NCBI RefSeq assembly: GCF_009184865.1
Contig: NZ_CP045096.1
Span: 248,001-312,000 of the forward strand
DNA length: 64,000 nt
From: Streptomyces phaeolivaceus
Lineage (GTDB): Bacteria; Actinomycetota; Actinomycetes; Streptomycetales; Streptomycetaceae
Direction: 5' to 3'
Shown here: one piece after another, positions 34,921 through 42,489 of the stretch
Numbering within the stretch: position 1 is the first letter of the stretch
How the letters are laid out: each line of letters starts with the position of its first letter
Made by a program: the position numbers and the translations under genes
The notes under the pieces: model-generated
Told to the model about the DNA's origin: nothing
The model's database searches: none
Seen by the model: only the letters and a program-made list of their open reading frames with translations

Positions 34921-35049
34921 CCGGAGAGTCGCAAACCCAGGTTTTACGTACTCACTCACGCAACCCCCTTTCACCCAACACATTCATGTACGCGACGCAC
35001 AGCAGTCGCACCACCATCACCACTCCCGCACGAAGCCCGCGCACCTGTC

Positions 35050-35072
35050 GGGCAGGGGGCGCGATCCTGCCC
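35050..35072 (+). promoter_or_regulatory. Inverted repeat in the leader of LuxR-type regulator 2
   Basis: GGGCAGG (35050-35056) and CCTGCCC (35066-35072) flank a 9-base interior and end 10 bases before the GAGG ribosome-binding site. This could be a dyad operator or a leader hairpin. The rest of the 190-base gap (34905-35094) is A/C-rich without clear promoter boxes. Confidence 0.35.
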
Positions 35073-35094
35073 CCGGGCAGAACGAGGTAGCCGC

Positions 35095-35958
35095 ATGACA
35101 GTGAAATCACCCGCCGTTCCGGACGACGACCGCCAGGTGAAACGTGGCATCACCGCCTTACGGGACTCCGCAGACGTGGACCTGGCCTTCGGCGGTGTCG
35201 TGGTCAGGGGCCGACACGCACAGCTCACCGAGTTCACCGGCAACGCCACCAACGCCCTGTTCGGTCTGACCCTCGGCTTCGGCATGGGGCTCGGCGGCAA
35301 GGTGGTGGCCCTGCAACGCCCCATCGCTGTCAACGACTACGCGAACTCCAAGCAGATCAGCCACCATTACGACCTCATGGTCGCCGCCGAGGGCATCCAC
35401 GCCGTCGTGGCGGCGCCCGTCGTGGTCAACCGGACCGTACGGGCGGTCATGTACGGGGCGGTCCGCCAGTCGGTGGCCCTGGGCGACCGCACGGTCGACT
35501 CGGTCATGCGGGCCGCCCGGGGTCTGGAACAGAGCCTGGCGGTACGGGACGAGGTGGTAAGCCGCCTCGCCGCCCTGAGCGAGCCGACGGACACCACCGC
35601 CCGGTCCGTGGGCCCCACGTCCCCCCGGTGGGAGACGATCCGCGAGGCGTACGCGGAGCTGCGGATCCTGGCCCAGCAGCTCACGGACGACGAGTTGCGC
35701 GACCGGGTCGTCGGGGTCTGCGACAAGCTCGCCGACGCCGGGGCCCCCGCCTCCCGCCCCTTCAGCGGCCTCTCGTCACGGGAACTCGACGTACTGTCCT
35801 GCGTCGCGCTGGGGCGGACCAACGCCGATGTGGCGGACGAACTCGGTCTGCGTGCCGAGACGGTGAAGAGCTATCTGCGCAGCGCCATGCGCCGGCTGGG
35901 CTGCCACACCCGGATGGAGACGGTCGTAACGGCCCGCGGCCTGGGCCTGCTGCCCTGA
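35095..35958 (+). CDS. GAF-LuxR transcriptional regulator 2 (TTA at codon 22)
   Basis: A 287-residue paralogue of the regulator at 14340. The GAF-like half contains GGKVVALQRPIAVNDYANSK, ISHHYDLMVAAEGIHAVVAA and VNRTVRAVMYG. After a linker, the LuxR domain has LSSRELDVLSCVALGRTNAD and AETVKSYLRSAMRRLG. ATG 35095 has GAGGTAG upstream. Codon 22 (35158-35160) is TTA, predicting bldA control. Both regulators resemble each other more than other LuxR proteins in the window, suggesting duplication and joint control of the lipid operon. The Tyr/Asn/Asp pattern in the GAF pocket (NDYANSK against SDYRTAQ) is the most conserved stretch and may bind the same ligand class. Confidence 0.88.
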   Translation: MTVKSPAVPDDDRQVKRGITALRDSADVDLAFGGVVVRGRHAQLTEFTGNATNALFGLTLGFGMGLGGKVVALQRPIAVNDYANSKQISHHYDLMVAAEGIHAVVAAPVVVNRTVRAVMYGAVRQSVALGDRTVDSVMRAARGLEQSLAVRDEVVSRLAALSEPTDTTARSVGPTSPRWETIREAYAELRILAQQLTDDELRDRVVGVCDKLADAGAPASRPFSGLSSRELDVLSCVALGRTNADVADELGLRAETVKSYLRSAMRRLGCHTRMETVVTARGLGLLP

Positions 35959-35993
35959 CCACCGGCACACGCGACACGGCAGGGAGGACACCC

Positions 35994-36842
35994 ATGGACG
36001 AAGAACCCATGGCCGAAGAAACCATGGACGAGAAGGAAGACGGAGAAGCGAGGGCGGCGCGCCTCGCCGAAGACTTCGACGACGTGGACTCGTCCGGCGC
36101 GCCCGGGGACTTCATCGCCTACCTCCGGAAGGCGGAGGAGAGCGAGAGCGGACGGCTCGTACGGGAGGCCACCTACCGTGCGCTCGGCGACGCCACGGGA
36201 AAGGGCGCGGACATCGGCTGCGGAACCGGACGGGCCGTCGCGGATCTCGCCGCGCTGGGCAGGGAAGTGGTCGGCGTGGACGGCAGCCGGGCCATGGTCG
36301 ACGCGGCCCTGACCAGGTTCCCGCACTGCCGGGTCGTCAAGGGCGACGCCGTCGATCTCCCCTTCGGGGACGGTGAGTTGGCGTGGTACCGGTCCGAGCG
36401 GACGTTCGTGCACCTCCACGACCCGGCGAAGGCCGTCGCCGAGGCGGCCAGGGTCCTGGAACCGGGCGGGAGGATCGTCGTCGCCGACGCCGATCTCGAC
36501 TCCCTGGTGCTCAGCTCCCGGTTCCCGCGCACCACGCGGGCGGTCAAGGACGCGTTCTGCGCGGCGGTCCCGAACCCGCACGCGGGCACCCGTACGGCCG
36601 GTGACCTCACGGCGGCCGGTTTCACCGCTGTCGAGGTGACGCCGGTCGTGGTGGTCATGCGCGACCACGCGTCCGCGTTCGCCCTCATGGTGGAGCCGGC
36701 GCTCACGGCGGCCCTGGCGCGGGGGCTGGTCGACGAGGACGCGGCGGCCGGGTGGACGGAGGATCTCAAGGCCCTCTCCCACCGGTCCGCCTTCACGGCG
36801 GCGTCCACCTTCTTCGTGACCACGGCCCGCCGCGGCCCCTGA
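35994..36842 (+). CDS. SAM-dependent class I methyltransferase
   Basis: A 282-residue methyltransferase. An acidic N terminus (EEPMAEETMDEKEDGE) precedes the Rossmann core: GADIGCGTGRAVADLA (motif I), VVGVDGS (acidic loop), GDAVDLPFGDGELAWYRSERTFVHL and ARVLEPGGRIVVADAD. The C-terminal part has an ARGLVDEDAAAGWTEDL helix as in UbiE/Menaquinone-type small-molecule methyltransferases. ATG 35994 follows GGGAGG and lies 35 bases after regulator 2, so both probably form one transcript. It could modify the lipid product, or have a housekeeping role. A perfect bidirectional hairpin follows. Confidence 0.85.
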   Translation: MDEEPMAEETMDEKEDGEARAARLAEDFDDVDSSGAPGDFIAYLRKAEESESGRLVREATYRALGDATGKGADIGCGTGRAVADLAALGREVVGVDGSRAMVDAALTRFPHCRVVKGDAVDLPFGDGELAWYRSERTFVHLHDPAKAVAEAARVLEPGGRIVVADADLDSLVLSSRFPRTTRAVKDAFCAAVPNPHAGTRTAGDLTAAGFTAVEVTPVVVVMRDHASAFALMVEPALTAALARGLVDEDAAAGWTEDLKALSHRSAFTAASTFFVTTARRGP

Positions 36843-36862
36843 TCCCCCTGTGCGCAAGCGCG

Positions 36863-36892
36863 GAAGCCGCCCGGCACTCGCCGGGCGGCTTC
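36863..36892. terminator. Bidirectional terminator hairpin
   Basis: Perfect 13-bp stem GAAGCCGCCCGGC / GCCGGGCGGCTTC with an ACTC loop, between the convergent methyltransferase and ethylene-forming-enzyme genes. It can serve both strands. Confidence 0.85.
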
Positions 36893-36901
36893 GGCCGTGG
36901 T

Positions 36902-37945
36902 TCAGGAGGTGAGGGCTTCCTTGCGGAGGCGTTCGAGGACGGTGAGCCGGTCCTCGTTCTCTATCCGCGCGGTGGCGGTGCGCTCGGGGTAGCAGCGCAT
37001 GAACATGTTGGTGAAGTGCGTGCCGTAGTGGATGAACTCGTCCTCCCCGCCCCCTTCCAGCGGTCGCGCGACGGCCTGGAAGGACGGCTCGTGGAAGTAC
37101 GCGATGGTGTACCGCTCGCGGTCGGCCAGGCGCACCTTGTGCGGGGTGGAGAGGAGGGTGTCGCCGGTGATGAACTGCATGATGTCGCCGGGGAAGACGG
37201 TGAACACCGAGGGGACCGGGGTGACGAAGGTCCAGGGCTCCTCGTTCTCGTACCGGCCTGCCATGGACTCGCCGGGCAGCCAGTTGCGGCCGCGGTTCTC
37301 GCCCTCCACCGGGGGACGGATGTAGAGGCCGCCGACGTCGTCCTGGACCGCGATGACGAGCAGACCGTAGTCGGTGTGGGAGCCGATGCCCCGCTCGGAG
37401 GTGGCGTCCGCGCGCGGGAAGCGCAGGACGCGCATGTGGTGCCAGCCGTCCTCGGTGAGCTTGGTGAAGTGGTCCATGTCGTCCAGGCCGAGGCCGAGGG
37501 CGACCAGCCGGAGCAGTCGCTCGCCGATGTCGCCGACGGTGCCCATGTAGTCCTTCATGGCGTCGGCGTACTGCCGGGACGGCCAGGGCGCGGGGCCGTG
37601 GCACGGCCATTTCCCGGCGACCCGGGCGTCGTCCTCGTGGATGTCGGGGCAGACGGTGAAGATCTCGGAGCCGTCCTTCTCCCCGGCCGTCTCCTCCTCA
37701 CCGGACGCGACGTACCCGCTGTAGGTGAGGTCGGACACGTGTCCGGCTTTCTCCTTGAACGGGCGGCCGAAGAAGCCCCTGGAGGCGTCGAGGGCCCGCT
37801 CGGTGGCGGCTTCCTGTTCCGGCGTGGCCTGGATCTGGAAGATGCCGTCGGCCTGCCAGGCGGCGATCAGCGCCTGACCCAATGCTTTGTCCGTGTCACT
37901 GCCGTCAACCGTCGAGGGCAGTACGAAGGTCTGCAGTTCTGTCAT
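36902..37945 (-). CDS. efe: 2-oxoglutarate-dependent ethylene/succinate-forming enzyme
   Basis: A 347-residue homologue of the Pseudomonas syringae ethylene-forming enzyme, colinear over its full length (about 350 residues). Long stretches look nearly identical: SDLTYSGYVASGEE, DGWHHMRVLRFP, HTDYGLLVIA, GGLYIRPPVEGE and THFTNMFMRCYP. Iron ligands are His190, Asp192 and His269. The 2-oxoglutarate-binding Arg278 is in LADRERY. Arginine-site residues Glu84, Thr86, Arg172, Tyr193 and Arg317 correspond to the Pseudomonas positions. The enzyme converts 2-oxoglutarate to ethylene and CO2, and also hydroxylates L-arginine, releasing guanidine. ATG 37945 has GAAGGG upstream. It is convergent with the lipid-cluster methyltransferase and carries the 17-bp motif upstream. 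Ethylene formation rather than plain hydroxylation is a homology-based inference. Confidence 0.93.
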   Translation of the reverse strand: MTELQTFVLPSTVDGSDTDKALGQALIAAWQADGIFQIQATPEQEAATERALDASRGFFGRPFKEKAGHVSDLTYSGYVASGEEETAGEKDGSEIFTVCPDIHEDDARVAGKWPCHGPAPWPSRQYADAMKDYMGTVGDIGERLLRLVALGLGLDDMDHFTKLTEDGWHHMRVLRFPRADATSERGIGSHTDYGLLVIAVQDDVGGLYIRPPVEGENRGRNWLPGESMAGRYENEEPWTFVTPVPSVFTVFPGDIMQFITGDTLLSTPHKVRLADRERYTIAYFHEPSFQAVARPLEGGGEDEFIHYGTHFTNMFMRCYPERTATARIENEDRLTVLERLRKEALTS

Positions 37946-37978
37946 GCCCTTCACACTGAACCGGACCCACTTAATCCA

Positions 37979-37995
37979 CTACCCCCGTCTGAGGG
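37979..37995 (-). promoter_or_regulatory. 17-bp motif CCCTCAGACGGGGGTAG, copy 2, within a dyad
   Basis: Reads CCCTCAGACGGGGGTAG on the minus strand, ending 34 bases before the ethylene-forming-enzyme ATG. Its CCCTCA end forms a perfect inverted repeat with a second site: TGAGGGA (37990-37996), 13 bases, TCCCTCA (38010-38016). The motif therefore sits where a -35/-10 region or activator site would be. Confidence 0.5.
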
Positions 37996-38072
37996 ACCAT
38001 GACTGACGATCCCTCAAGTCTGCTGCCTGACCTGGGAGTTCGGGCTGCGGACGAAGGAACGTCGGGGTGCGG

Positions 38073-38792
38073 TCAGGGCTCGGTCAGGCCCGTGCGGATG
38101 GCGTAGCGAGTGAGTTCCAGGCGGTCCCGCAGGCCCAGTTTGTGGAGAAGGTTGGCGCGGTGGCGTTCCACGGTCTTGGCGCTGATGACGAGGAGGCGGG
38201 CGATCTCCTTGGAGGTGTGGCCCTCGGCGACCAGCTTGAGGATCTCCTCCTCCCGTTCGGTGATGGGGCGTTCGGGGAGCCGGTCGCCGGTGCGGGCGCG
38301 GTCGAGATAGGTGCGGATGAGGGTGGTCTCGGCGCCGGGGTAGATGAAGGGTTCGTCGCGCAGGGCGGCGCGGCAGGCCTCGACGAGGTCGCGGTCGGCG
38401 ACCGACTTGGGGACGTAGCCGGAGGCGCCGGCCTTCAGGGCTTCGAAGAAGTACTGCTCGTTGTCGTACATCGTCAGCATCAGCGTGCGCGGCTCGGGCC
38501 GCAGCCGGGCCAGTTCACGGGCGGCCTGCAGTCCGGTGCGGTGGGGCATCGCGATGTCGAGCACGGCGAGGTCGATCCCGCCCTCCCGGGCCCGCGCGAC
38601 CGCCTCGACACCGTCCGCCGCCTCGGCCACGACCGTCAGATCGGGCTGGGCGTCCAGGATGAGACGCACCCCCTGGCGTACGAGGGCGTGGTCGTCGGCG
38701 AGGAGGATACGGGCCGGGGTCGCGGGCCCGGCCGAAGCCGGAGCCGGAGCCTTGGCCGGTGTCCTGCCTGAGGCCGGGGCCGGTCGGGTCAT
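38073..38792 (-). CDS. NarL/FixJ-family response regulator
   Basis: A 239-residue response regulator. After an Ala/Pro-rich 25-residue tail, the receiver domain has the acidic pair in ILLADDHALVRQG, phosphoacceptor Asp79 in LAVLDIAMP, the switch Thr in TLMLTMYDN and Lys in GYVPKS. The LuxR-type output domain has ITEREEEILKLVAEGHTSKE and KTVERHRANLLHKLG. Its start overlaps the stop of the upstream kinase gene (ATGA), so the two are co-translated cognates. Targets are unknown. Confidence 0.92.
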   Translation of the reverse strand: MTRPAPASGRTPAKAPAPASAGPATPARILLADDHALVRQGVRLILDAQPDLTVVAEAADGVEAVARAREGGIDLAVLDIAMPHRTGLQAARELARLRPEPRTLMLTMYDNEQYFFEALKAGASGYVPKSVADRDLVEACRAALRDEPFIYPGAETTLIRTYLDRARTGDRLPERPITEREEEILKLVAEGHTSKEIARLLVISAKTVERHRANLLHKLGLRDRLELTRYAIRTGLTEP

Positions 38793-39931
38793 GGGCTGGT
38801 CTCCCTGATGCGGTCGGCTGCGGAGAGCTTGTCACCCGGCGTCCCGCCCCGGGGCGTCTCGGTCCGGGGTGCCCCGACCGGGGTTGCCGCACCTGGGCGC
38901 GCCCCACCTGCGGTGATCCCACCGGCCGAGGTCCCACCGGCCGAGGTCCCACCCGACGCGGTCTCACCCCACACGGTCCCGCCGTACGTCATCGCACCGG
39001 CCGTGACATGGAGGCGGACCTCCGTGCCGCCCTCCGGGCCGGGGCCGATGTGGAGGTCGGCGCCGATGAGGAGGGAGCGCTCGCGCATGCCGTTGATGCC
39101 GGCGCCCTCCGGTGCGGAGGCGATGCCTCGGCCGTCGTCCCGCACCAGGAGGGCTATTCGGTCGTCGGGCAGGAGGCGGAGGTGGACCTCGGCGCGGGTG
39201 GCCTCGGCGTGGCGGGCGGTGTTGGTGAGGCTCTCCTGGGCGATGCGGTAGAGGACGAGTTCGGTGTCCTGGTCCAGGCGCGGCAGGCCCGGGGTGATGT
39301 GGGCGGTGACCCGCAGCCGTGCGGTGGTGAACTCGGCGGTCAGGGCGCGCAGGGCGCTGTGCAGGCCGAGTTCTTCCAGTACGCCGGGGCGGAGCCGGCG
39401 GGCGATGCGGCGTATCTCCTCCAGGCCCGCGCGGGTGGTCTCCTGCGCCTGGCGCAGGTCGGTGCGGACGGCCCGGGGGGCGAGGTCGGCGGCGTGTCTG
39501 AGCTGGAGCAGCACGGCGGTCAGGGTCTGCCCGACCTCGTCGTGGAGTTCGCGGGCCAGACGCCGGCGCTCGGCCTCCTGCGCGGAGAGGGCACGGCCCG
39601 AGCTCATGGCGCGCTCGGCTTCGAGGCGGGCCAGCATCGCGTTGAAGGTCTTGGTGAGTTCGGCGATCTCGACCGGCCCGGTGACGGTGGTGCGGCTGCC
39701 GGGCCTGAGGAGGTCGGCGGTGGTCATGGCCCGGGTCAGCCGCCCGAGGGGGGCCAGTCCGACCCGCAGCAGGACGGCGTTCGCGATCAGCATCACCACC
39801 AGCCCCGCGAGCAGCACGAGGGCCTCGCCGAAGAGAACGGGCGTGGACACGGTGACCGGGCCCAGGAGCAGCAGGACCGCGACCAGGAGCACGGCCGCGT
39901 TGGACAGGAGGATCCGCCAGTACAGCGACAT
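38789..39931 (-). CDS. HisKA_3 sensor histidine kinase
   Basis: A 380-residue membrane kinase: two membrane segments (about 6-26 and 34-56) with almost no extracytoplasmic loop, then a HAMP-like segment (GLAPLGRLTRAMTTADLL). The dimerisation helix has His130 in RRRLARELHDEVGQTL, followed by an N-box with QESLTNTARHAEATRA and a G-box with RDDGRG and GINGMRER. Lack of an external domain suggests intramembrane sensing. The last 60 residues are a Gly/Thr/Ala-rich tail with TSAGG repeats. ATG 39931 is preferred because it directly begins the first membrane helix and has GGAGGGAG upstream. It partners with the overlapping response regulator. Confidence 0.9.
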   Translation of the reverse strand: MSLYWRILLSNAAVLLVAVLLLLGPVTVSTPVLFGEALVLLAGLVVMLIANAVLLRVGLAPLGRLTRAMTTADLLRPGSRTTVTGPVEIAELTKTFNAMLARLEAERAMSSGRALSAQEAERRRLARELHDEVGQTLTAVLLQLRHAADLAPRAVRTDLRQAQETTRAGLEEIRRIARRLRPGVLEELGLHSALRALTAEFTTARLRVTAHITPGLPRLDQDTELVLYRIAQESLTNTARHAEATRAEVHLRLLPDDRIALLVRDDGRGIASAPEGAGINGMRERSLLIGADLHIGPGPEGGTEVRLHVTAGAMTYGGTVWGETASGGTSAGGTSAGGITAGGARPGAATPVGAPRTETPRGGTPGDKLSAADRIRETSP

Positions 39932-40170
39932 GCTTCCATGCTCCCTCCACGGCGACGGATCCACTGCCCCGCCCCACCCTTCCCGCCGGGCGACGGCCCT
40001 GTCCATCCGTGCTGACACCCATATGCCGGGCCTCTTCGCGGATGGCAACATGGCCCCTCGTCACGCCCGGTCACCCCGTTCGACGCGGGCGTGCGCGGCA
40101 CCGCTGTCGCAAAGAGTTCAAGTCCGGAGTTCTACGAAGAGCCGGAGTTCTACGAAGAGGGGGAGGGGTT

Positions 40171-40656
40171 GTGCCTGCCGGCCGGATGAGCACCACACCC
40201 TTGCCGGGGATCGGTGTCCAGTACGACCTGACCACCCGGGAGCACCGTCATCTGTCGGTGATCGCGCACCGCGACGGCACCAGGACGGTGAACGTCTACC
40301 GGGCCGACGACCCGGACGCGTGCGCCCAGGCGCTGCATCTGACGGAGCCGGAGACCGCCCTGCTGATCGACGCGCTCTCGCCCGGTCACCACAGTCCGAA
40401 CCTGCTGTCCACGACCGACCTCGGGCTGGTCGCGGAGCGGATCGAGCTGGCGTCGACGTCGTACTGGAACGGCCGGGTCCTCGGCGACACCCGGATGCGG
40501 ACAGAGACCGGCGTCTCGATCGTGGCCGTACTGCGGCGGGCACAGGCGATCCCCTCCCCCACCCCGGACTTCCGTCTCGCGGGCGGTGACACGCTCATCG
40601 TGATCGGCACCCGGGAGGGTGTGGAGACGGCCGCCGCGATACTCGGGCGGACGTGA
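40171..40656 (+). CDS. KhtT-like cation/proton antiporter regulatory subunit (TrkA-C domain)
   Basis: A 161-residue protein. The N-terminal GIGVQYDLTTREHRHLSVIAHRDG part is typical of antiporter-associated regulatory subunits. A C-terminal TrkA-C (RCK-C) domain has GVSIVAVLRR ... PDFRLAGGDTLIVIGTREGVE. GTG 40171 has GGAGGGG four bases upstream; ATG 40186 has none. Its stop overlaps the antiporter start (GTGA), as in KhtTU-type systems where the subunit gates K+/H+ exchange in response to nucleotide or pH. It probably forms a cytoplasmic complex with the product of the next gene. Confidence 0.88.
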   Translation: MPAGRMSTTPLPGIGVQYDLTTREHRHLSVIAHRDGTRTVNVYRADDPDACAQALHLTEPETALLIDALSPGHHSPNLLSTTDLGLVAERIELASTSYWNGRVLGDTRMRTETGVSIVAVLRRAQAIPSPTPDFRLAGGDTLIVIGTREGVETAAAILGRT

Positions 40657-41936
40657 GCCCACCCATGCACCTCACCGCACATGTCACCACCCAGGTCACC
40701 GCGCACCCGGCCGTGCTGCTCTCCGCCGAGTCGCAGTCGTCCGCGCACTCCTCCGCCGTCTTCCTGATCGAGTTCGGCGCGATCATCCTCGGGCTGGGGC
40801 TGCTGGGGCGGCTCGCCGGGCGCCTGCAGTTCTCGCCCATCCCGCTCTATCTGCTGGCCGGGCTGGCGTTCGGGGAGGGCGGGCTGCTGCCACTGGGGAC
40901 CAGTGAGGAGTTCGTGGCGATCGGCGCCGAGATCGGCGTGATCCTGCTGCTGCTCATGCTCGGCCTCGAATACACGGCCAGCGATCTCGTCTCCAACCTC
41001 AGGACCCAGTACCCGGCCGGACTCGTCGACGCCGCCCTCAACGCCCTCCCCGGCGCCGCCATGGCCCTGCTCCTCGGCTGGGGACCCGTCGCCGCCGTCG
41101 TCCTCGCCGGAGTCACCTGGATCTCGTCGTCAGGCGTCATCGCCAAGGTCCTCGGCGACCTCGGACGGCTCGGCAACCGCGAGACCCCGGTCATCCTGAG
41201 CATCCTCGTCCTCGAAGACCTCTCCATGGCCGTCTATCTGCCGATCCTCACCGCACTGGTCGCCGGTACGAGCCTGGCCGCGGGCAGTGTCACCCTGGCG
41301 ATCGCGCTGTCGGTCGCGGGCCTCGTCCTTCTCGTCGCCGTCCGCTACGGGCGGCACATCTCCCGCTTCGTCTCCAGCGACGACCCCGAGAAACTGCTGC
41401 TCGTCGTCCTCGGGCTGACCCTGCTGGTCGCCGGGGTCGCCCAGCAGCTCCAGGTGTCGGCGGCCGTCGGCGCGTTCCTCGTCGGCATCGCGCTGTCGGG
41501 TGAGGTCGCCGAGGGCGCGCACGGACTGCTGGCGCCGCTGCGGGATCTGTTCGCCGCCGTGTTCTTCGTCTTCTTCGGGCTGCACACCGACCCCGCCAGC
41601 ATTCCGCCCGTGCTGGTGCCCGCGCTCGCCCTGGCCGTCGTCACGGCGGCCACGAAGATCGCCACCGGCTACTGGGCGGCGAAACGGGCGGGCGTGGCGG
41701 CGAAGGGGCGCTGGCGGGCGGGCGGCACCCTCGTCGCACGCGGCGAGTTCTCCATCGTCATCGCCGGACTCGCCGTCACCGCCGGCATCGAACCCTCCCT
41801 CGGCCCCCTCGCCACCGCCTACGTCCTCATCCTCGTCATCGTCGGCCCACTCACCGCCCGCTACACCGAGCCGGTCGCGACCTGGTTCATCCGCCGCCGA
41901 GCCGCCCGTCCGGAGGCCGCCGCGACCGCCGAGTGA
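40653..41936 (+). CDS. CPA2-family cation/proton antiporter (KhtU-like)
   Basis: A 427-residue membrane protein with about 12 hydrophobic segments. Family motifs include GRLAGRLQFSPIPLYLLAGLAFGEGG, GVILLLLMLGLEYTASDL and WISSSGVIAKVLGDLGRL. Also present are VLEDLSMAVYLPIL (ion-site Asp region) and AARGEFS-like VARGEFSIVIAG. It has no fused RCK domain, consistent with a separate regulatory subunit encoded directly upstream. GTG 40653 overlaps that gene; ATG 40665 is an alternative. Role: K+ or Na+ efflux coupled to proton entry for pH or osmotic adaptation. Confidence 0.9.
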   Translation: MSPPMHLTAHVTTQVTAHPAVLLSAESQSSAHSSAVFLIEFGAIILGLGLLGRLAGRLQFSPIPLYLLAGLAFGEGGLLPLGTSEEFVAIGAEIGVILLLLMLGLEYTASDLVSNLRTQYPAGLVDAALNALPGAAMALLLGWGPVAAVVLAGVTWISSSGVIAKVLGDLGRLGNRETPVILSILVLEDLSMAVYLPILTALVAGTSLAAGSVTLAIALSVAGLVLLVAVRYGRHISRFVSSDDPEKLLLVVLGLTLLVAGVAQQLQVSAAVGAFLVGIALSGEVAEGAHGLLAPLRDLFAAVFFVFFGLHTDPASIPPVLVPALALAVVTAATKIATGYWAAKRAGVAAKGRWRAGGTLVARGEFSIVIAGLAVTAGIEPSLGPLATAYVLILVIVGPLTARYTEPVATWFIRRRAARPEAAATAE

Positions 41937-42273
41937 GCTGTCGCGGACGTATGCCCAGGCCGCCGATGGCCGTCGTGGGCGGGGTGCCCCCGGTCAGCAG
42001 CAGCGCGGTGATCCGGTCCGCCGGGCCGGGCGTGAAGTGCACATGCCCACCGGGCAGCGGCACGACCGTCTCTCCCGACGCGGCCGTCCCGTCCGGTCCG
42101 GCCGTCTCCCGCGAGGCGGTCGGGATGCCGGTGAGCCGGCTCAGCCAGGCGGCGGCCCCCGCCGGATCGGGCGTCTCGACGACGAACCCGGCGAGGTCGT
42201 GGTCGCCCCGGTAGCCTCCGTCGCCCCGGTAGGTGTCGAGGATGACCTGCCGGTCGGGGGTGTAGGTGGGACC
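41886..42273 (-). pseudogene. C-terminal fragment of a VOC (glyoxalase-fold) protein
   Basis: Translation of the minus strand from about 42273 gives a continuous VOC-like half. Segments include TYTPDRQVILDTYRGDGGYR, a new repeat beginning DHDLAGFVVETPDPAGAAAWL and the edge strands VPLPGGHVHFTPGPAD and AIGGLGI. There is no start codon or N-terminal half, and the frame runs into the antisense of the antiporter 3' end before a stop. This is the left edge of a stretch of gene debris. Confidence 0.6.
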
Positions 42274-42489
42274 TGCCGGAAGGACACCTGGGCATCCCGG
42301 TGGAGACGCTGGCCCTCTTCTCGGTCTCCGTGGAGGACCTCGTGGCGGGCCGGGAGACGCCGGGGGTGCGGGAGTTGGTGGAGGATCAGATCGAGGCGGC
42401 CCGTGTCTCCCTTCGGGCGGCCCGCGAGATGCCCGTCCTCGGGGAAGGCCCCGCCGGGGCGCTGCTGGACGCGGTCCTGCGGACCTCCA
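42270..42489 (+). pseudogene. Internal fragment resembling squalene/phytoene synthase
   Basis: The plus strand encodes DLPEGHLGIPVETLALF followed by SVEDLVAGRETPGVRELVED and QIEAARVSLRAAREMP. This resembles the helix after the second Asp-rich motif of squalene/phytoene synthases (LP-E-L--FGVS-EDL-AGR-TP). Upstream and downstream parts, including both Asp-rich motifs, are absent. It lies head-on between a VOC and an FAH fragment. Assignment rests on this one segment. Confidence 0.4.

Noticed and set aside
34820..35094. Small gene upstream of LuxR-type regulator 2 (RATAIAIAIAI frame)
   Set aside because: Built from the AGCCAT repeat with no conserved features and poor codon bias.
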